NCBI RefSeq assembly: GCF_001545035.1
Contig: NZ_FCOJ02000058.1
Span: 1 to 47,917, forward strand
DNA from: Caballeronia glebae
GTDB lineage: Bacteria; Pseudomonadota; Gammaproteobacteria; Burkholderiales; Burkholderiaceae
Direction of reading: 5' to 3'
Length of the DNA: 47,917 bases
Below, piece after piece: positions 32,936-41,424 of this stretch. The number at the start of each line of letters is the position of its first letter. The stretch's first letter is position 1. The notes beneath the pieces are model-generated. The model had not been told where the DNA came from and searched no databases. It was given only the letters and a program-made list of their open reading frames with translations. A program made the position numbers and the translations under genes.

Positions 32936-34320
32936 AACACCTTGCCCGGATTGAGCAAGCCGTGCGGATCGAGCGACGCCTTGATCGCGCGCATCGACGC
33001 GATATCGGCTTCGCGGCGCACGAGATGCAGATACGCGCGCTTCTTCAGGCCGATGCCGTGCTCCGCCGAAATCGATCCTTCGAACTCGCGCGTGACATCG
33101 TAGATGAGGGCATCGACGTCGTCGTGATCCTGTTTTCCTCGGCCGGGAATATCGACGACGATGTGAATGTTGCCGTCGCCGAGATGGCCGTAGGTCATCA
33201 CGATCGCGCCCGGCCAGCGCGCGCGCAAACGCGCCTCGCATTGCGCGGCCGCGTCGCCGACTTGCGCGATCGAAAAGCTCACGTCGTACGCCGCGTGGTT
33301 CGGGATGAAGCGATCGTATTCGCCGGGCGCGTCGCGGATCGCCCAGAAATCGCGCGCGTGCGCTTCGTTCGATGCGATCGCCGCGTCGGTCACGATGCCC
33401 GCTTCGAGCATGCCGCCGAGAAATTCCTCGAAGGCTTCGCCGTGCCGCGCCGGATCGGTGCCGACGCTTTCCAGCAGCACGTAGAACGGATGCGCCCCGG
33501 CGAGCGGGGCGCGCAGGTTCTTGAGATTCGCGATGACCGTGTCGTGATAGCCGGCCCACATGACTTCGAACGCGGACACACCCGGCGCGAGGCTCGCCTG
33601 CGCGCGCGTGAGCAGCGTCGTCACCGCGGCGAAATCGGGCAGGCCGCACCACGCGGTGGCGGTCGCCGTGGGCTTCGGCCGCAAGCGCAGCACGACGCGC
33701 GTGATCACCGCGAGCGTGCCTTCGCTGCCGATCAGGAGATGCCGCAAGTCGTAACCGCTGTTGTTCTTGATCATCTTGTTGAGCCCGCCGACGATCTCGC
33801 CGCTCGCGAGCACCGCTTCGACGCCGAGCACCTGGTCGCGCATCATGCCGTACTTGATGACGCGGTTGCCGCCCGCGTTCGTCGCGAGATTGCCGCCGAT
33901 GGAGCAACTGCCGCGCGCGCCGAGATCGAGCGGAAAGTAGAAGCCCGCCGCGCTCGCCGCTTCCTGCACGACTTGCAGCGGCGTGCCCGCTTCGACGGTC
34001 ATCGTCGCGGAAATTTCGTCGATCTCGACGATGCGGTTCATGCGGTCGAGACTCAAGCTCACTTCGCCGCCAAGCAGATTCGCGCCGCCGACCAGTCCGG
34101 TCAGGCCGCCTTGCGTGACGACCGGCTGCTTATGCTTCGAGCAGATGGCGAGCGCCTGTGCAACTTCATCCGTGTTGCGCGGACGGACGATCGCGAGCGG
34201 TGTCGCGCCGGGCAAGCCGCTCCAGTCCGCGACGCGCCGCTCGCCGAACTCGTCAGGCAGCGCCACGACCTGCGCGCCGAGCGCTTCACGCAATGCCATC
34301 ACTGCTTCGCTTACTGCCAT
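32932..34320 (-). CDS. FAD-binding oxidoreductase, D-2-hydroxyacid dehydrogenase/GlcD-like
   Basis: The 462-residue flavoprotein has a PCMH-type FAD domain (about 40-215): VVTQGGLTGLVGGA binds the pyrophosphate and LGARGSCSIGGNLATNAGGN follows. A FAD-oxidase C-terminal domain ends with MTYGHLGDGNIHIVV and SAEHGIGLKKRAYL, whose His residues bind substrate and metal. This is the layout of D-lactate, D-2-hydroxyglutarate and glycolate oxidising subunits. ATG 34320 gives MAVSEAVMALREALG; the longer frame to 34413 lacks a ribosome site. It has no glcE/glcF partner next to it, so it probably acts alone with an electron acceptor. Convergent with the EamA gene (stop overlap), divergent from a small hypothetical gene. 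Confidence 0.92.
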   Translation of the reverse strand: MAVSEAVMALREALGAQVVALPDEFGERRVADWSGLPGATPLAIVRPRNTDEVAQALAICSKHKQPVVTQGGLTGLVGGANLLGGEVSLSLDRMNRIVEIDEISATMTVEAGTPLQVVQEAASAAGFYFPLDLGARGSCSIGGNLATNAGGNRVIKYGMMRDQVLGVEAVLASGEIVGGLNKMIKNNSGYDLRHLLIGSEGTLAVITRVVLRLRPKPTATATAWCGLPDFAAVTTLLTRAQASLAPGVSAFEVMWAGYHDTVIANLKNLRAPLAGAHPFYVLLESVGTDPARHGEAFEEFLGGMLEAGIVTDAAIASNEAHARDFWAIRDAPGEYDRFIPNHAAYDVSFSIAQVGDAAAQCEARLRARWPGAIVMTYGHLGDGNIHIVVDIPGRGKQDHDDVDALIYDVTREFEGSISAEHGIGLKKRAYLHLVRREADIASMRAIKASLDPHGLLNPGKVF

Positions 34321-34429
34321 GCGTCGTCTCCGTTCGTTGTTTCGGTTCGTTGTTTCGTTCGATGCCAGATGCGATAGTTTGACCCAAAACGCGCGAAAAT
34401 TATCGGCAAGCATTCGGGAGATCGCGGCG

Positions 34430-34708
34430 ATGGAACGGGCAGACTACGAAAGCGCGCTGGCTCAGTTGACCGGCGCGGCGCAATTGGTGGCGGCCGGCGT
34501 GGACGGCGATCTGCGCGCGCAGGCGTTCGAGATGGTGGCGTTTTATCGGCTGCGTCAGGGACGGATCGGGGAATCGAGTACGCGCGTCACATCGAACGAT
34601 GAGCTTTTCAAGGACACCGCAATCGGCGCGCTCACGATGGCGGGCCGAAAGCAATTTCTCGCCGCCGCCGCGTTGCTCGAACAGGCGCGGGGGCTGTTGA
34701 CGAACTGA
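34430..34708 (+). CDS. Uncharacterised 92-residue protein
   Basis: The 92-residue product starts MERADYESALAQLTGAAQLV and looks all-helical, soluble, with Ala and Leu-rich helices. No motif is recognised. GGGAG lies 8 nt before ATG 34430, which supports this start; the frame is open upstream into the flavoprotein gene on the other strand but that part is shadow. It lies between two minus-strand genes and is convergent with the LysR gene at 34732, 23 bp apart. A role is not evident. Confidence 0.65.
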   Translation: MERADYESALAQLTGAAQLVAAGVDGDLRAQAFEMVAFYRLRQGRIGESSTRVTSNDELFKDTAIGALTMAGRKQFLAAAALLEQARGLLTN

Positions 34709-34731
34709 GCGTCGGCCGAGGCCGGGTGTCG

Positions 34732-35604
34732 TCACGCGAGCGCGAGGAAATTGCGCACCACCGCCGACGGATCGTCGCGCCGCGACGCCAGCGCGAGCCG
34801 CGCGCGCAAACCGCGCGCCACGAGCGGACGATAGACCACGCCCGCGACGCGCACCTGCGTGATCGCCTTCGGCACGATGGAGATGCCAAGCCCCGCGGCC
34901 ACGAGCGTGACGGCGGACGCCATCTGGGGCGCGGGTTGCGCCAGCCGAGGCTCGAAACCCGCCGCGGCGCATGCGGCGACGATGTCGTCGAATAGCGTGC
35001 CGCCCGCCGCGCGCGGCACTTGCACGAAGGGCTCGTCGATCAGTTCCGCCAACTCGATTCGCCTGCGGGAAGCAAGCGGATGACCGATGGGCAAGGCCAC
35101 CAGCATCGGCTCGTCGTCCCAGCTTTGCTGCTGAACGATATCCGCGACGCGACGCTCCGGACGAACGATGGCCACGTCGAGTTGACCCGCTTCGATCTCG
35201 TCCAAGAGCACGCCGGAAGCCGCTTCGTGCAGCGTCAGTTCCGCGTCGGGATACGCTTCCCGAAATTTGCGGATCAGCCCCGACACGCGCTCGTTGAACG
35301 CCGCCGTGCCCGTGAACCCGACGCGCAGATGTCCGGTTTCACCGCGCGCCGCACGTTTCGCTGCTCGCGCGGCGCGTTGCGCGCCATCGAGCACGCGTTG
35401 CGCTTCGTCGGCGAACACGCGTCCGGCCAGCGTCAGTTCCGCGCCGCGCGCGGTGCGCTTGAAGAGCACGACATCGAGTTCCTGCTCCAGCGCTTTTATT
35501 TGCTGACTGAGAGGCGGCTGACCGATGCCGAGCATCTCCGCCGCCTTCGTGAAATTCGCGGTCTCGGCCACGGCCAAGAAGTAGCGCAAATGCCGAAGCT
35601 CCAT
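34732..35604 (-). CDS. LysR-family transcriptional regulator (BenM/CatM-like)
   Basis: The 290-residue protein starts MELRHLRYFLAVAETANFTKA with helix-turn-helix LGIGQPPLSQQIKALE and FKRTARGAELTLAG. The QPPLSQQI recognition helix and MELRHLRYF start are typical of the BenM/CatR branch, which usually answers to aromatic catabolites. The effector domain ends ALASRRDDPSAVVRNFLALA. It is divergent from the MFS gene at 35735, with a perfect LysR-type box between them, and most probably controls that carrier. Confidence 0.93.
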   Translation of the reverse strand: MELRHLRYFLAVAETANFTKAAEMLGIGQPPLSQQIKALEQELDVVLFKRTARGAELTLAGRVFADEAQRVLDGAQRAARAAKRAARGETGHLRVGFTGTAAFNERVSGLIRKFREAYPDAELTLHEAASGVLLDEIEAGQLDVAIVRPERRVADIVQQQSWDDEPMLVALPIGHPLASRRRIELAELIDEPFVQVPRAAGGTLFDDIVAACAAAGFEPRLAQPAPQMASAVTLVAAGLGISIVPKAITQVRVAGVVYRPLVARGLRARLALASRRDDPSAVVRNFLALA

Positions 35605-35667
35605 TTCCTTGCTTTCCCTCTCAGATAGACGACGAAGCCAGTGCCAAACATATCGCTGGGCATGGTT

Positions 35668-35686
35668 TCATATATTGGACATATGA
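35668..35686. promoter_or_regulatory. LysR-type box between regulator and MFS gene
   Basis: TCATAT-N7-ATATGA is a perfect dyad with the ATAT-N7-ATAT core that fits the LysR consensus (ATAC-N7-GTAT, T-N11-A). It lies 64 bp from the LysR start and 49 bp from the MFS start. Confidence 0.6.
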
Positions 35687-35734
35687 GCGCGCATTGGCAA
35701 GAATGAACCCGGTTACTCATCGACGGCAACGCCC

Positions 35735-36988
35735 ATGTCCTCCCCTTCGATTTCATCGTCTGCGACCCAAGAAAGCGCAGCTTCGGCGCGCGCGCTTCCA
35801 GGCGGCGTTTCGCCGGCTTCGGCCGCGTATCGGCGCATCGCGTTCGCGCTCTTCCTCGCCGGCTTCTCGACGTTTTCGCTGCTCTATTGCGTCCAGCCGC
35901 TTCTTCCGGCTTTCGCGCGGGAGTTCAAGATCGGCGCGGCGGGCAGTTCGCTGTCGCTGTCGGTATCGACCGGATTTCTCGCGGTGTCCATTCTGTGCGC
36001 GGGCGCGTTGTCCGAGCGAATCGGACGGCGCGGACTGATGTTCGCGTCGATGACATCGGCGGCATTGTTCAATTTGCTGGCGGCGAGCGCGTCGAACTGG
36101 GACTCGATGCTCGTGTGGCGCGCGATGGAAGGCCTGGCGCTCGGCGGCGTGCCCGCCGTGGCCATGGCCTATCTCGCGGAGGAAATCGCGGCCGAAGGAC
36201 TGGGCTTCGCGATGGGACTTTATGTCGGCGGCACGGCGTTCGGCGGCATGATCGGACGCATCGGCATGAGCGTTCTCGAAGAGTATTTCTCGTGGCGCAC
36301 GGCCATGTCGACGATCGGTGTCGTGGATTTGATCGCGGCCGTCGCGTTCGTGATGCTGCTTCCGCCGTCACGGCGTTTCGTCAAACGCACCGACCTGACT
36401 CTTCGGCATCATTTCCAGCTCTGGAAAGCTCAACTGTTTCACGGCGTCCTGCCGCTCGTGTTCGCAATCGGCTTCCTCGCGATGGGCGCGTTCGTGACGG
36501 TGTACAACTACGCGGGATTTCGACTCGTCGCCCCGCCGTTCAACCTGAGCGCGACAGCATGCGGCCTGATCTTCGGGGCGTATTTGTTCGGGATGGTGTC
36601 GTCGTCGACTGCCGGCGCGCTTGCCGACAGGCTCGGACGAGCACCGGTTCTCGTCAGCGGTGTCGTGCTGTTCGCCATCGGTCTCGCGCTGACGCTTTCG
36701 ACCTCGCTCGTGACGGTGATCGTCGGCATCGTGCTCGTGACGATCGGCTTCTTCGTGACGCACTCGGTCGCGAGCGGATGGGTCGGTCAACTGGCCGGCA
36801 GCGCCAAAGGACATGCGGCGTCGCTCTATCTGCTGGCGTACTACGTCGGTTCGAGCGTGCTCGGGTCGATCGGCGGGTCTTTCTGGCAACACGGCGGATG
36901 GCCGGCGGTCGTGGTCTATGCGGGCGTGTTGCTCGCGATCTGCCTTGCGGTGGTGAGCCGTATCGTTCAGAAGCGCGACCGGTCCTAG
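35735..36988 (+). CDS. MFS transporter, YnfM-like
   Basis: The 417-residue inner-membrane protein has 12 predicted helices. SLLYCVQPLLPAFAREF in helix 1, ILCAGALSERIGRRGLMF as A-motif and EGLALGGVPAVAMAYLAEE in helix 4 match the YnfM/arabinose-efflux-like branch. GALADRLGRAPVLV repeats the A-motif in the second half. Export of a toxic organic compound is the usual role of this branch. The divergent BenM-like LysR and the operator between them suggest induction by its ligand. No Shine-Dalgarno is strong before ATG 35735. The stop overlaps a convergent small ORF in a CTAG. Confidence 0.9.
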   Translation: MSSPSISSSATQESAASARALPGGVSPASAAYRRIAFALFLAGFSTFSLLYCVQPLLPAFAREFKIGAAGSSLSLSVSTGFLAVSILCAGALSERIGRRGLMFASMTSAALFNLLAASASNWDSMLVWRAMEGLALGGVPAVAMAYLAEEIAAEGLGFAMGLYVGGTAFGGMIGRIGMSVLEEYFSWRTAMSTIGVVDLIAAVAFVMLLPPSRRFVKRTDLTLRHHFQLWKAQLFHGVLPLVFAIGFLAMGAFVTVYNYAGFRLVAPPFNLSATACGLIFGAYLFGMVSSSTAGALADRLGRAPVLVSGVVLFAIGLALTLSTSLVTVIVGIVLVTIGFFVTHSVASGWVGQLAGSAKGHAASLYLLAYYVGSSVLGSIGGSFWQHGGWPAVVVYAGVLLAICLAVVSRIVQKRDRS

Positions 36989-37125
36989 AACGAATGCGCG
37001 ATTCCGACGGTCGCCGGTTCGCAATGTTTTTTCGGGCCGAGCGTGCGCATCACCGGGCAGCGGGTCGAGCAGTTCTCGGCGCTCGTCAGGCAGCCGAGCG
37101 CGGACTTGTCGCGCTTGCATCGCAT
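36985..37125 (-). CDS. Candidate small Cys-rich protein
   Basis: A 46-residue frame from ATG 37125 has five Cys (MRCKRDKSALGCLTSAENC, then RCPVMRTLGPKKHCEP). Such spacing could bind a metal. No ribosome site is clear and the frame is open to 37191. It shares four bases (CTAG) with the MFS stop. Its reality is uncertain. Confidence 0.35.
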   Translation of the reverse strand: MRCKRDKSALGCLTSAENCSTRCPVMRTLGPKKHCEPATVGIAHSF

Positions 37126-37151
37126 CGCATCGCCTATGCGCCGGCAGCCAG

Positions 37152-37355
37152 CTAAAACAACTCCGTCTCCACCGGCAGCAGATTGATCCACTTCACCGCG
37201 GTGCGCCGCTCGACGCCATCGTCGTGGATCGACCGTATCATCACGCGCTGACCGCGCGCCTCCCCGAGTACTTCGACGATCCTATTGCGATATCGTGCAA
37301 GCGATCCGCGTAATGGCTTGCGCTTTCTGCTCTTGCGGGGAGAAACTGCGGGCAT
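37152..37355 (-). CDS. Small basic conserved-looking protein
   Basis: The 67-residue product has a basic N-terminus (SPRKSRKRKPLRGSLARYRN) and a beta-strand C-terminus (RVMIRSIHDDGVERRTAVKW). Its regular codon usage and the SH3-like or small-barrel look of the second half suggest a real nucleic-acid-binding-type protein, but I cannot name a family. No strong ribosome site precedes ATG 37355. It is divergent from the SET gene and 26 bp upstream of the Cys-rich candidate on the same strand. Confidence 0.5.
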   Translation of the reverse strand: MPAVSPRKSRKRKPLRGSLARYRNRIVEVLGEARGQRVMIRSIHDDGVERRTAVKWINLLPVETELF

Positions 37356-37445
37356 GGACGTGACAGCGATTTATGACGGCCACATCATAACGATGCTCAC
37401 GCCTGCGCTCAAATATTCAACCTCCTCACTGCGGCCCGCCACACC

Positions 37446-37886
37446 ATGCGTCGAATCACCGTCCGGACATCTCCGGTTCATGGCCGGGGCGTTTTCGCTC
37501 TCGCCGACCTGCCCACGGGCGCGATGCTGCTCGAATACAAAGGCCTGCGTCTGTCGTGGAAGCAAGCGCAGCGCCTCCACGCGAAATCGAATGCGGAAGA
37601 TGGTCATACCTTTTTCTTCGGTCTCGATGACGGCACCGTCATCGACGGCGCGCGCGGCGGCAATTCCGCGCGCTGGCTTAATCACAGTTGCGCGCCGAAC
37701 TGCGAAGCCGAGCAGGACGGCGAGCGCGTGTTCATCCGCGCGATCCGGCCGATCGGCAAGGGACAGGAGTTGTTCATCGACTATTGCCTGACCGTCGATG
37801 GCCGGCGCACCGCGGCGCTCAAGCGGCTCTACGCATGCCGATGTCTCGCGTCGGGTTGCCGCGGAACGATGTTGTCGCACAAATAA
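37446..37886 (+). CDS. SET-domain protein (protein-lysine methyltransferase fold)
   Basis: The 146-residue protein is nearly all SET domain. VHGRGVFALADLPTGAML (11-28) is the SAM-binding start, RWLNHSCAPNCE (76-87) the NHSC pseudoknot, and ELFIDYC (108-114) holds the catalytic Tyr113. A post-SET-like Cys cluster follows (CRCLASGC, Cys131, 133 and 138), which with Cys86 could hold zinc. It would methylate Lys on a protein; the target is unknown. SET proteins are sporadic in bacteria, often by transfer from eukaryotes or chlamydiae. The gene lies 106 bp before the sigma factor gene on the same strand. The G+C and codon use look like the host. Confidence 0.88.
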   Translation: MRRITVRTSPVHGRGVFALADLPTGAMLLEYKGLRLSWKQAQRLHAKSNAEDGHTFFFGLDDGTVIDGARGGNSARWLNHSCAPNCEAEQDGERVFIRAIRPIGKGQELFIDYCLTVDGRRTAALKRLYACRCLASGCRGTMLSHK

Positions 37887-37991
37887 CGATCGCATCCTGG
37901 AGCATCCTCGAAGCCTCGCCGCTCGTATCGTCATGAACCATGATGCGAGCCGCGAACCGCGATGCCACAGTGCGACACACTCAATCTGCTC

Positions 37992-38597
37992 ATGACGGAC
38001 ACCTTTTCCGGCAGCACCGGCAACGTCGATCCGGGTTCCCCCGGCGACGCGGATCGCCTGCGCCGCGAGCGCATCGACCAGATGCTCGCGAAGGTCGCGA
38101 AGGGCGACGAGCAAGCGTTCGCCGAGTTGTATCGGGCGACTTCGGCACGCGTGTTCGGCGTGATCGTGCGCATGATCCGCGACCGCGGCGAGGCCGAAGA
38201 CATTCTGCAGGAGGTGTTCGCCACGGCCTGGCGTCGCGCGGATACCTTCGATCCCGCACGCGGCAGCGCGATCACGTGGCTCTTGACGCTCGGGCGCAAT
38301 CGCACGATCGACCGCATGCGGCAGCATCGCGAGGAGCTGCTCGGCGAACACGATGCAAGCGAGATCGCCGACGAAGCTCCCACGCCCGCCGTCGCGGCCG
38401 AATCGAGCCAGGAACGGCGGCGGCTCGAATGGTGCCTCGACCGGCTGGAGCCGCAGCAGAAGAGCGCGATCCGCGAGGCGTTCTTCACCGGCGCGACGTA
38501 TAGCGAACTGGCGCAACGGCTCGCCGTGCCGCTCGGCACGATGAAAAGCTGGATTCGCCGCAGCCTGATGCAACTCAAGACTTGTCTCGAACAATGA
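37992..38597 (+). CDS. ECF-type RNA polymerase sigma factor (SigK-like)
   Basis: From ATG 37992 the product has 201 residues. Region 2 is clear (FAELYRATSARVFGVIVRMI, EDILQEVFATAWRRADTFDP, GRNRTIDRMRQHRE) and so is region 4 (LDRLEPQQKSAIREAFF, YSELAQRLAVPLGTMKSWIRRSL), joined by a short Glu/Ala-rich linker, without region 3. This is the extracytoplasmic-function architecture. A second possible start is 37962; neither has a good ribosome site. The stop overlaps the anti-sigma start (ATGA). It probably directs transcription of itself and the lipid-modification operon downstream; no -35/-10 pair could be assigned with confidence. Confidence 0.92.
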   Translation: MTDTFSGSTGNVDPGSPGDADRLRRERIDQMLAKVAKGDEQAFAELYRATSARVFGVIVRMIRDRGEAEDILQEVFATAWRRADTFDPARGSAITWLLTLGRNRTIDRMRQHREELLGEHDASEIADEAPTPAVAAESSQERRRLEWCLDRLEPQQKSAIREAFFTGATYSELAQRLAVPLGTMKSWIRRSLMQLKTCLEQ

Positions 38598-39322
38598 ACA
38601 CGCCCGCTCGCAACGACGACGACGATCTGCGCTGCGCCGAATACGCGCTCGGCGTGCTCGACGCGCGGGAACGCGCCGCGCTCGAAGCGGATGTGTCGCG
38701 CGATCCCGCATTGCAGCGCGCGCTCGACGACTGGCAGCGACGGCTCGCGCCACTCGCCGACGATGTACGCGCGCTCGCGCCGCCCGAGCGCGTGTGGACG
38801 CGCATCCGCCGCGATCTGGGTTTCCTGACGCCGCAGAAGAAGCGCGAACGCTGGTGGGACAGCCTGAGCGTGTGGCGCTGGCTCACGATCGGCGCGAGCG
38901 TCGCCGCGCTCGTCCTGCTCGGCGTGACCTTCACCTTGCTGCGGCAAGCGCCAGAAGCGCCGGTGACGGCAGCCGCGCCGAGCGAATACATGGTTGCGTC
39001 GATCGCGCGCAAGGATGGCGTCGTGCACTGGACCGCGACCGTCGATGTGCGGGCCGCGCGCATGGTCGTCGTGCCCACGTCACGCGTGACGATCCCCGCG
39101 AATCGCGCGACGGAACTGTGGCTCATCCCGCCGAACGCGAAGCCGATTGCGCTCGGCGTCTTCCCGTCCGATCGTCCCGCGACGATGACGCTGCCGCCCG
39201 AGATCGTCGCTCAGTTGAGCACGCAGGCCGTGCTCGCGGTGTCGGACGAGCCGCCCGGTGGCTCACCGACCGGCGCACCGACCGGCCCCGTGCTCGCGAC
39301 CGGTCAGATGCATTCGACCTGA
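38594..39322 (+). CDS. RskA-type anti-sigma factor
   Basis: The 242-residue product has an N-terminal cytoplasmic sigma-binding part (DDDLRCAEYALGVLDARERAALEADV, 6-31 or so), one membrane helix (about 97-117; WLTIGASVAALVLLGVTF) and a C-terminal RskA domain outside the membrane (ELWLIPPNAKPIALGVFPS and AVLAVSDEPPGGSPTGAPTGP). The order and ATGA coupling with the sigma gene match the SigK/RskA pairs. It holds the sigma factor at the membrane until a signal leads to its proteolysis. It lacks the ChrR cupin domain and HxxxCxxC zinc motif, so it is not a ChrR-type sensor. The lipid operon begins 171 bp downstream. Confidence 0.9.
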   Translation: MNTPARNDDDDLRCAEYALGVLDARERAALEADVSRDPALQRALDDWQRRLAPLADDVRALAPPERVWTRIRRDLGFLTPQKKRERWWDSLSVWRWLTIGASVAALVLLGVTFTLLRQAPEAPVTAAAPSEYMVASIARKDGVVHWTATVDVRAARMVVVPTSRVTIPANRATELWLIPPNAKPIALGVFPSDRPATMTLPPEIVAQLSTQAVLAVSDEPPGGSPTGAPTGPVLATGQMHST

Positions 39323-39352
39323 CCTGACGATTGCAGTCTTTGCACGCCGTGC

Positions 39353-39382
39353 GCCGCCCATCGCCTAACACGCGATGGCGGC
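39353..39382 (+). other. Stem-loop between the anti-sigma gene and the lipid operon
   Basis: GCCGCCCATCGC (39353-39364) pairs with GCGATGGCGGC (39372-39382), with one bulged C, around a 7-nt loop, 31 bp after the anti-sigma stop. There is no T-run. It may be a weak terminator or attenuator between the regulatory pair and the operon. The rest of the 171-bp gap holds no assignable promoter. Confidence 0.45.
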
Positions 39383-39493
39383 GTCGGTGTCGCGTCGTGC
39401 CTTTTCTCACGGCAAGCGTCCATTTTTCGTTCGCTGCATCCGCGCGCGCTCGGCGTCCGTATTGCTCGGTGAACGCGTGTTCGCGGAGCCGCC

Positions 39494-40297
39494 ATGCCTG
39501 TCGCCGTCGCTGTCCTCATCGTCGTCATTGGATTCGTGCTGATCTTTTCCGTCGCGTGGCTCTGGCAGTTGCGCACGGAAAACGCCGGCATGGTCGATCC
39601 GGTTTGGGCCGCCTCGCTCGGCGCGGCCGCGCTTTTTATCGGCGTTTGCGGGACGGGCGCGGCGGTCAATCGCGTGTGCGTCGCGGCGGGCGGCGCCGTC
39701 TGGGGCGCGAGGCTCGCGTGGCATTTGTGGCGGCGCAATCGCGGCAAGCCGGAAGACACGCGCTATCACGCGTTTCGTGAACGCTGGGGCAAACACGCCG
39801 CGCGCAACATGTTCGGCTTCTTCCAGTTGCAGGCATTCATTTCGATGCTGCTCGCCATCGCGTTCTTCGTGCCCGCCTACGCGCGCGATGCGCCGAGCCC
39901 GCTCTGCATCGCGGGCTTCGTCGTCGTTTGGATCGTCGCCGTTGCGGGCGAAGCGGCGGCGGATCGACAACTGAAGCGCTTCGTCGCCGATCCCGCGAAT
40001 CGCGGAAAAGTGTGCCGCGAGGGTTGGTGGCGCTATTCGCGTCATCCGAATTACTTCTTCGAATGCGTGCACTGGATCGCGTACGCCGTGCTGTCGATCG
40101 ACATGCCGTGGGACTGGGCCACGCTCGCGCCGCCCGTGCTGATGGCGTGGCTGCTGCTGAAGGTATCGGGCATTCCGATTCTGGAAGCGCATCTCGCCGA
40201 GACGCGTGACGGCTATCGCGACTACATGCGCACGACGAGCGCGCTGATTCCGTGGCCGCGCAAAACCCGCATGAACAAAGCAAGGACAAACCGATGA
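39494..40297 (+). CDS. DUF1295 membrane protein (steroid 5-alpha-reductase/ICMT-like fold)
   Basis: The 267-residue integral membrane protein has about six helices and the C-terminal signature GWWRYSRHPNYFFECVHW, with RHPNYF typical of the steroid-reductase/isoprenylcysteine-methyltransferase-like DUF1295 group. These proteins act on lipid or isoprenoid substrates in the membrane with NADPH or SAM; the exact reaction for DUF1295 is unsettled. It heads the lipid operon. Its stop overlaps the next methyltransferase start (ATGA), so it is translationally coupled. The company of two fatty-acid methyltransferases and a flavin oxidoreductase suggests a role in phospholipid acyl-chain modification. 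Confidence 0.9.
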   Translation: MPVAVAVLIVVIGFVLIFSVAWLWQLRTENAGMVDPVWAASLGAAALFIGVCGTGAAVNRVCVAAGGAVWGARLAWHLWRRNRGKPEDTRYHAFRERWGKHAARNMFGFFQLQAFISMLLAIAFFVPAYARDAPSPLCIAGFVVVWIVAVAGEAAADRQLKRFVADPANRGKVCREGWWRYSRHPNYFFECVHWIAYAVLSIDMPWDWATLAPPVLMAWLLLKVSGIPILEAHLAETRDGYRDYMRTTSALIPWPRKTRMNKARTNR

Positions 40298-41424
40298 ACA
40301 TCGCCGCTCGCGAAACGCCCGCCGCATCCGTCGCCTCCGTCGCTCCCGCCGACATGCCCGCGTTCGACGAAAGCCGCATCATTCGCGCGTGCGAGCGCGG
40401 CCTCTTGCCCGATGCGCTCGTGCGCGCCGGCATGCGCATGCTGATCCGCCAGCGTCTCATCGACGAGCATGCGAACGACAACGCGTTGCGCACGCAAGCG
40501 TTCGAACGTTTCCTGAGCGAACTGCGCGCGAGCCCGATCGCCATCGATACGCACGCCGCCAACGCGCAGCACTACGAGCTGCCGGACGCCTTCTTCGAGG
40601 CGCATCTCGGACCGCGTCTGAAGTACTCGTGCGGTTTTTATCCGCGTGGCGACGAGACGCTCGCCCAGGCCGAACTCGCGATGCTCGAACGGTATGCGAA
40701 GCGCGCGCAACTCGCGGATGGTCAGCGCATTCTCGATCTCGGCTGCGGCTGGGGCTCGCTCGCGCTGTGGATGGCCGAGCGCTATCCGCGCGCGCAAGTC
40801 GTCGCGCTGTCGAACTCTCGCGGGCAGCGCGCGTTCATCGAAGCACGGGCGAAGCAGCGCGGGCTTATCAACTTGCGCGTCGTGACGGGCGACATCGTCG
40901 ATTTCGATTTCGCGCGCGACGAGAGACCGTTCGATCGCATTTTGTCGATCGAAATGTTCGAGCACATGAAGCACTACGGCCTTCTGCTCGCGAAGATCGC
41001 TCGCTGGCTCGCCGACGACGGACGACTTTTTGTCCACCACTTCGCGCACGCGACGCTCGCGTATCACTTCACGTCGCGCGACGGCGGCGACTGGATGTCG
41101 CGCTATTTCTTCACCGGCGGCACGATGCCGTCCGCGTCCTTGCTGCTGCACTTTCAGGACGATCTGCGCGTGACGCGTGAATGGTGGGTGAACGGCACGC
41201 ACTACGCGCGCACCGCGAATCAGTGGCTCGATTCACTCGATGCCGCGCGCGTTCGCGTCATGCCGATGCTTCGCGACGTCTACGGCGACGCCGCCGCGAT
41301 CTGGTTCCAGCGCTGGCGCATGTTCTACATGGCGGTGGCCGAACTGTTCGGCTATGCGCGCGGCCGCGAATGGGGCGTCGCGCACTATCTGTTCGAGAAA
41401 CGTCCGATGAAGGTGACGTCATGA
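40294..41424 (+). CDS. Cyclopropane-fatty-acid-synthase-family SAM methyltransferase (1)
   Basis: The 376-residue protein has a Rossmann SAM domain with motif I ILDLGCGWGSLALWM (146-160), the family motif LKYSCGFYPRGDETL (109-123) in the linker and FDRILSIEMFEHMKHYG around motif II. Cys113 aligns with the bicarbonate-coordinating Cys139 of E. coli Cfa. The spacing and the KYSCGFYP motif look more like the coclaurine-N-methyltransferase-like branch than classical Cfa. It methylates an acyl chain or related lipid; product unknown. The start overlaps the DUF1295 stop and the stop overlaps the lipocalin start, both as ATGA. A second family member is encoded in the same operon. Confidence 0.9.
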   Translation: MNIAARETPAASVASVAPADMPAFDESRIIRACERGLLPDALVRAGMRMLIRQRLIDEHANDNALRTQAFERFLSELRASPIAIDTHAANAQHYELPDAFFEAHLGPRLKYSCGFYPRGDETLAQAELAMLERYAKRAQLADGQRILDLGCGWGSLALWMAERYPRAQVVALSNSRGQRAFIEARAKQRGLINLRVVTGDIVDFDFARDERPFDRILSIEMFEHMKHYGLLLAKIARWLADDGRLFVHHFAHATLAYHFTSRDGGDWMSRYFFTGGTMPSASLLLHFQDDLRVTREWWVNGTHYARTANQWLDSLDAARVRVMPMLRDVYGDAAAIWFQRWRMFYMAVAELFGYARGREWGVAHYLFEKRPMKVTS

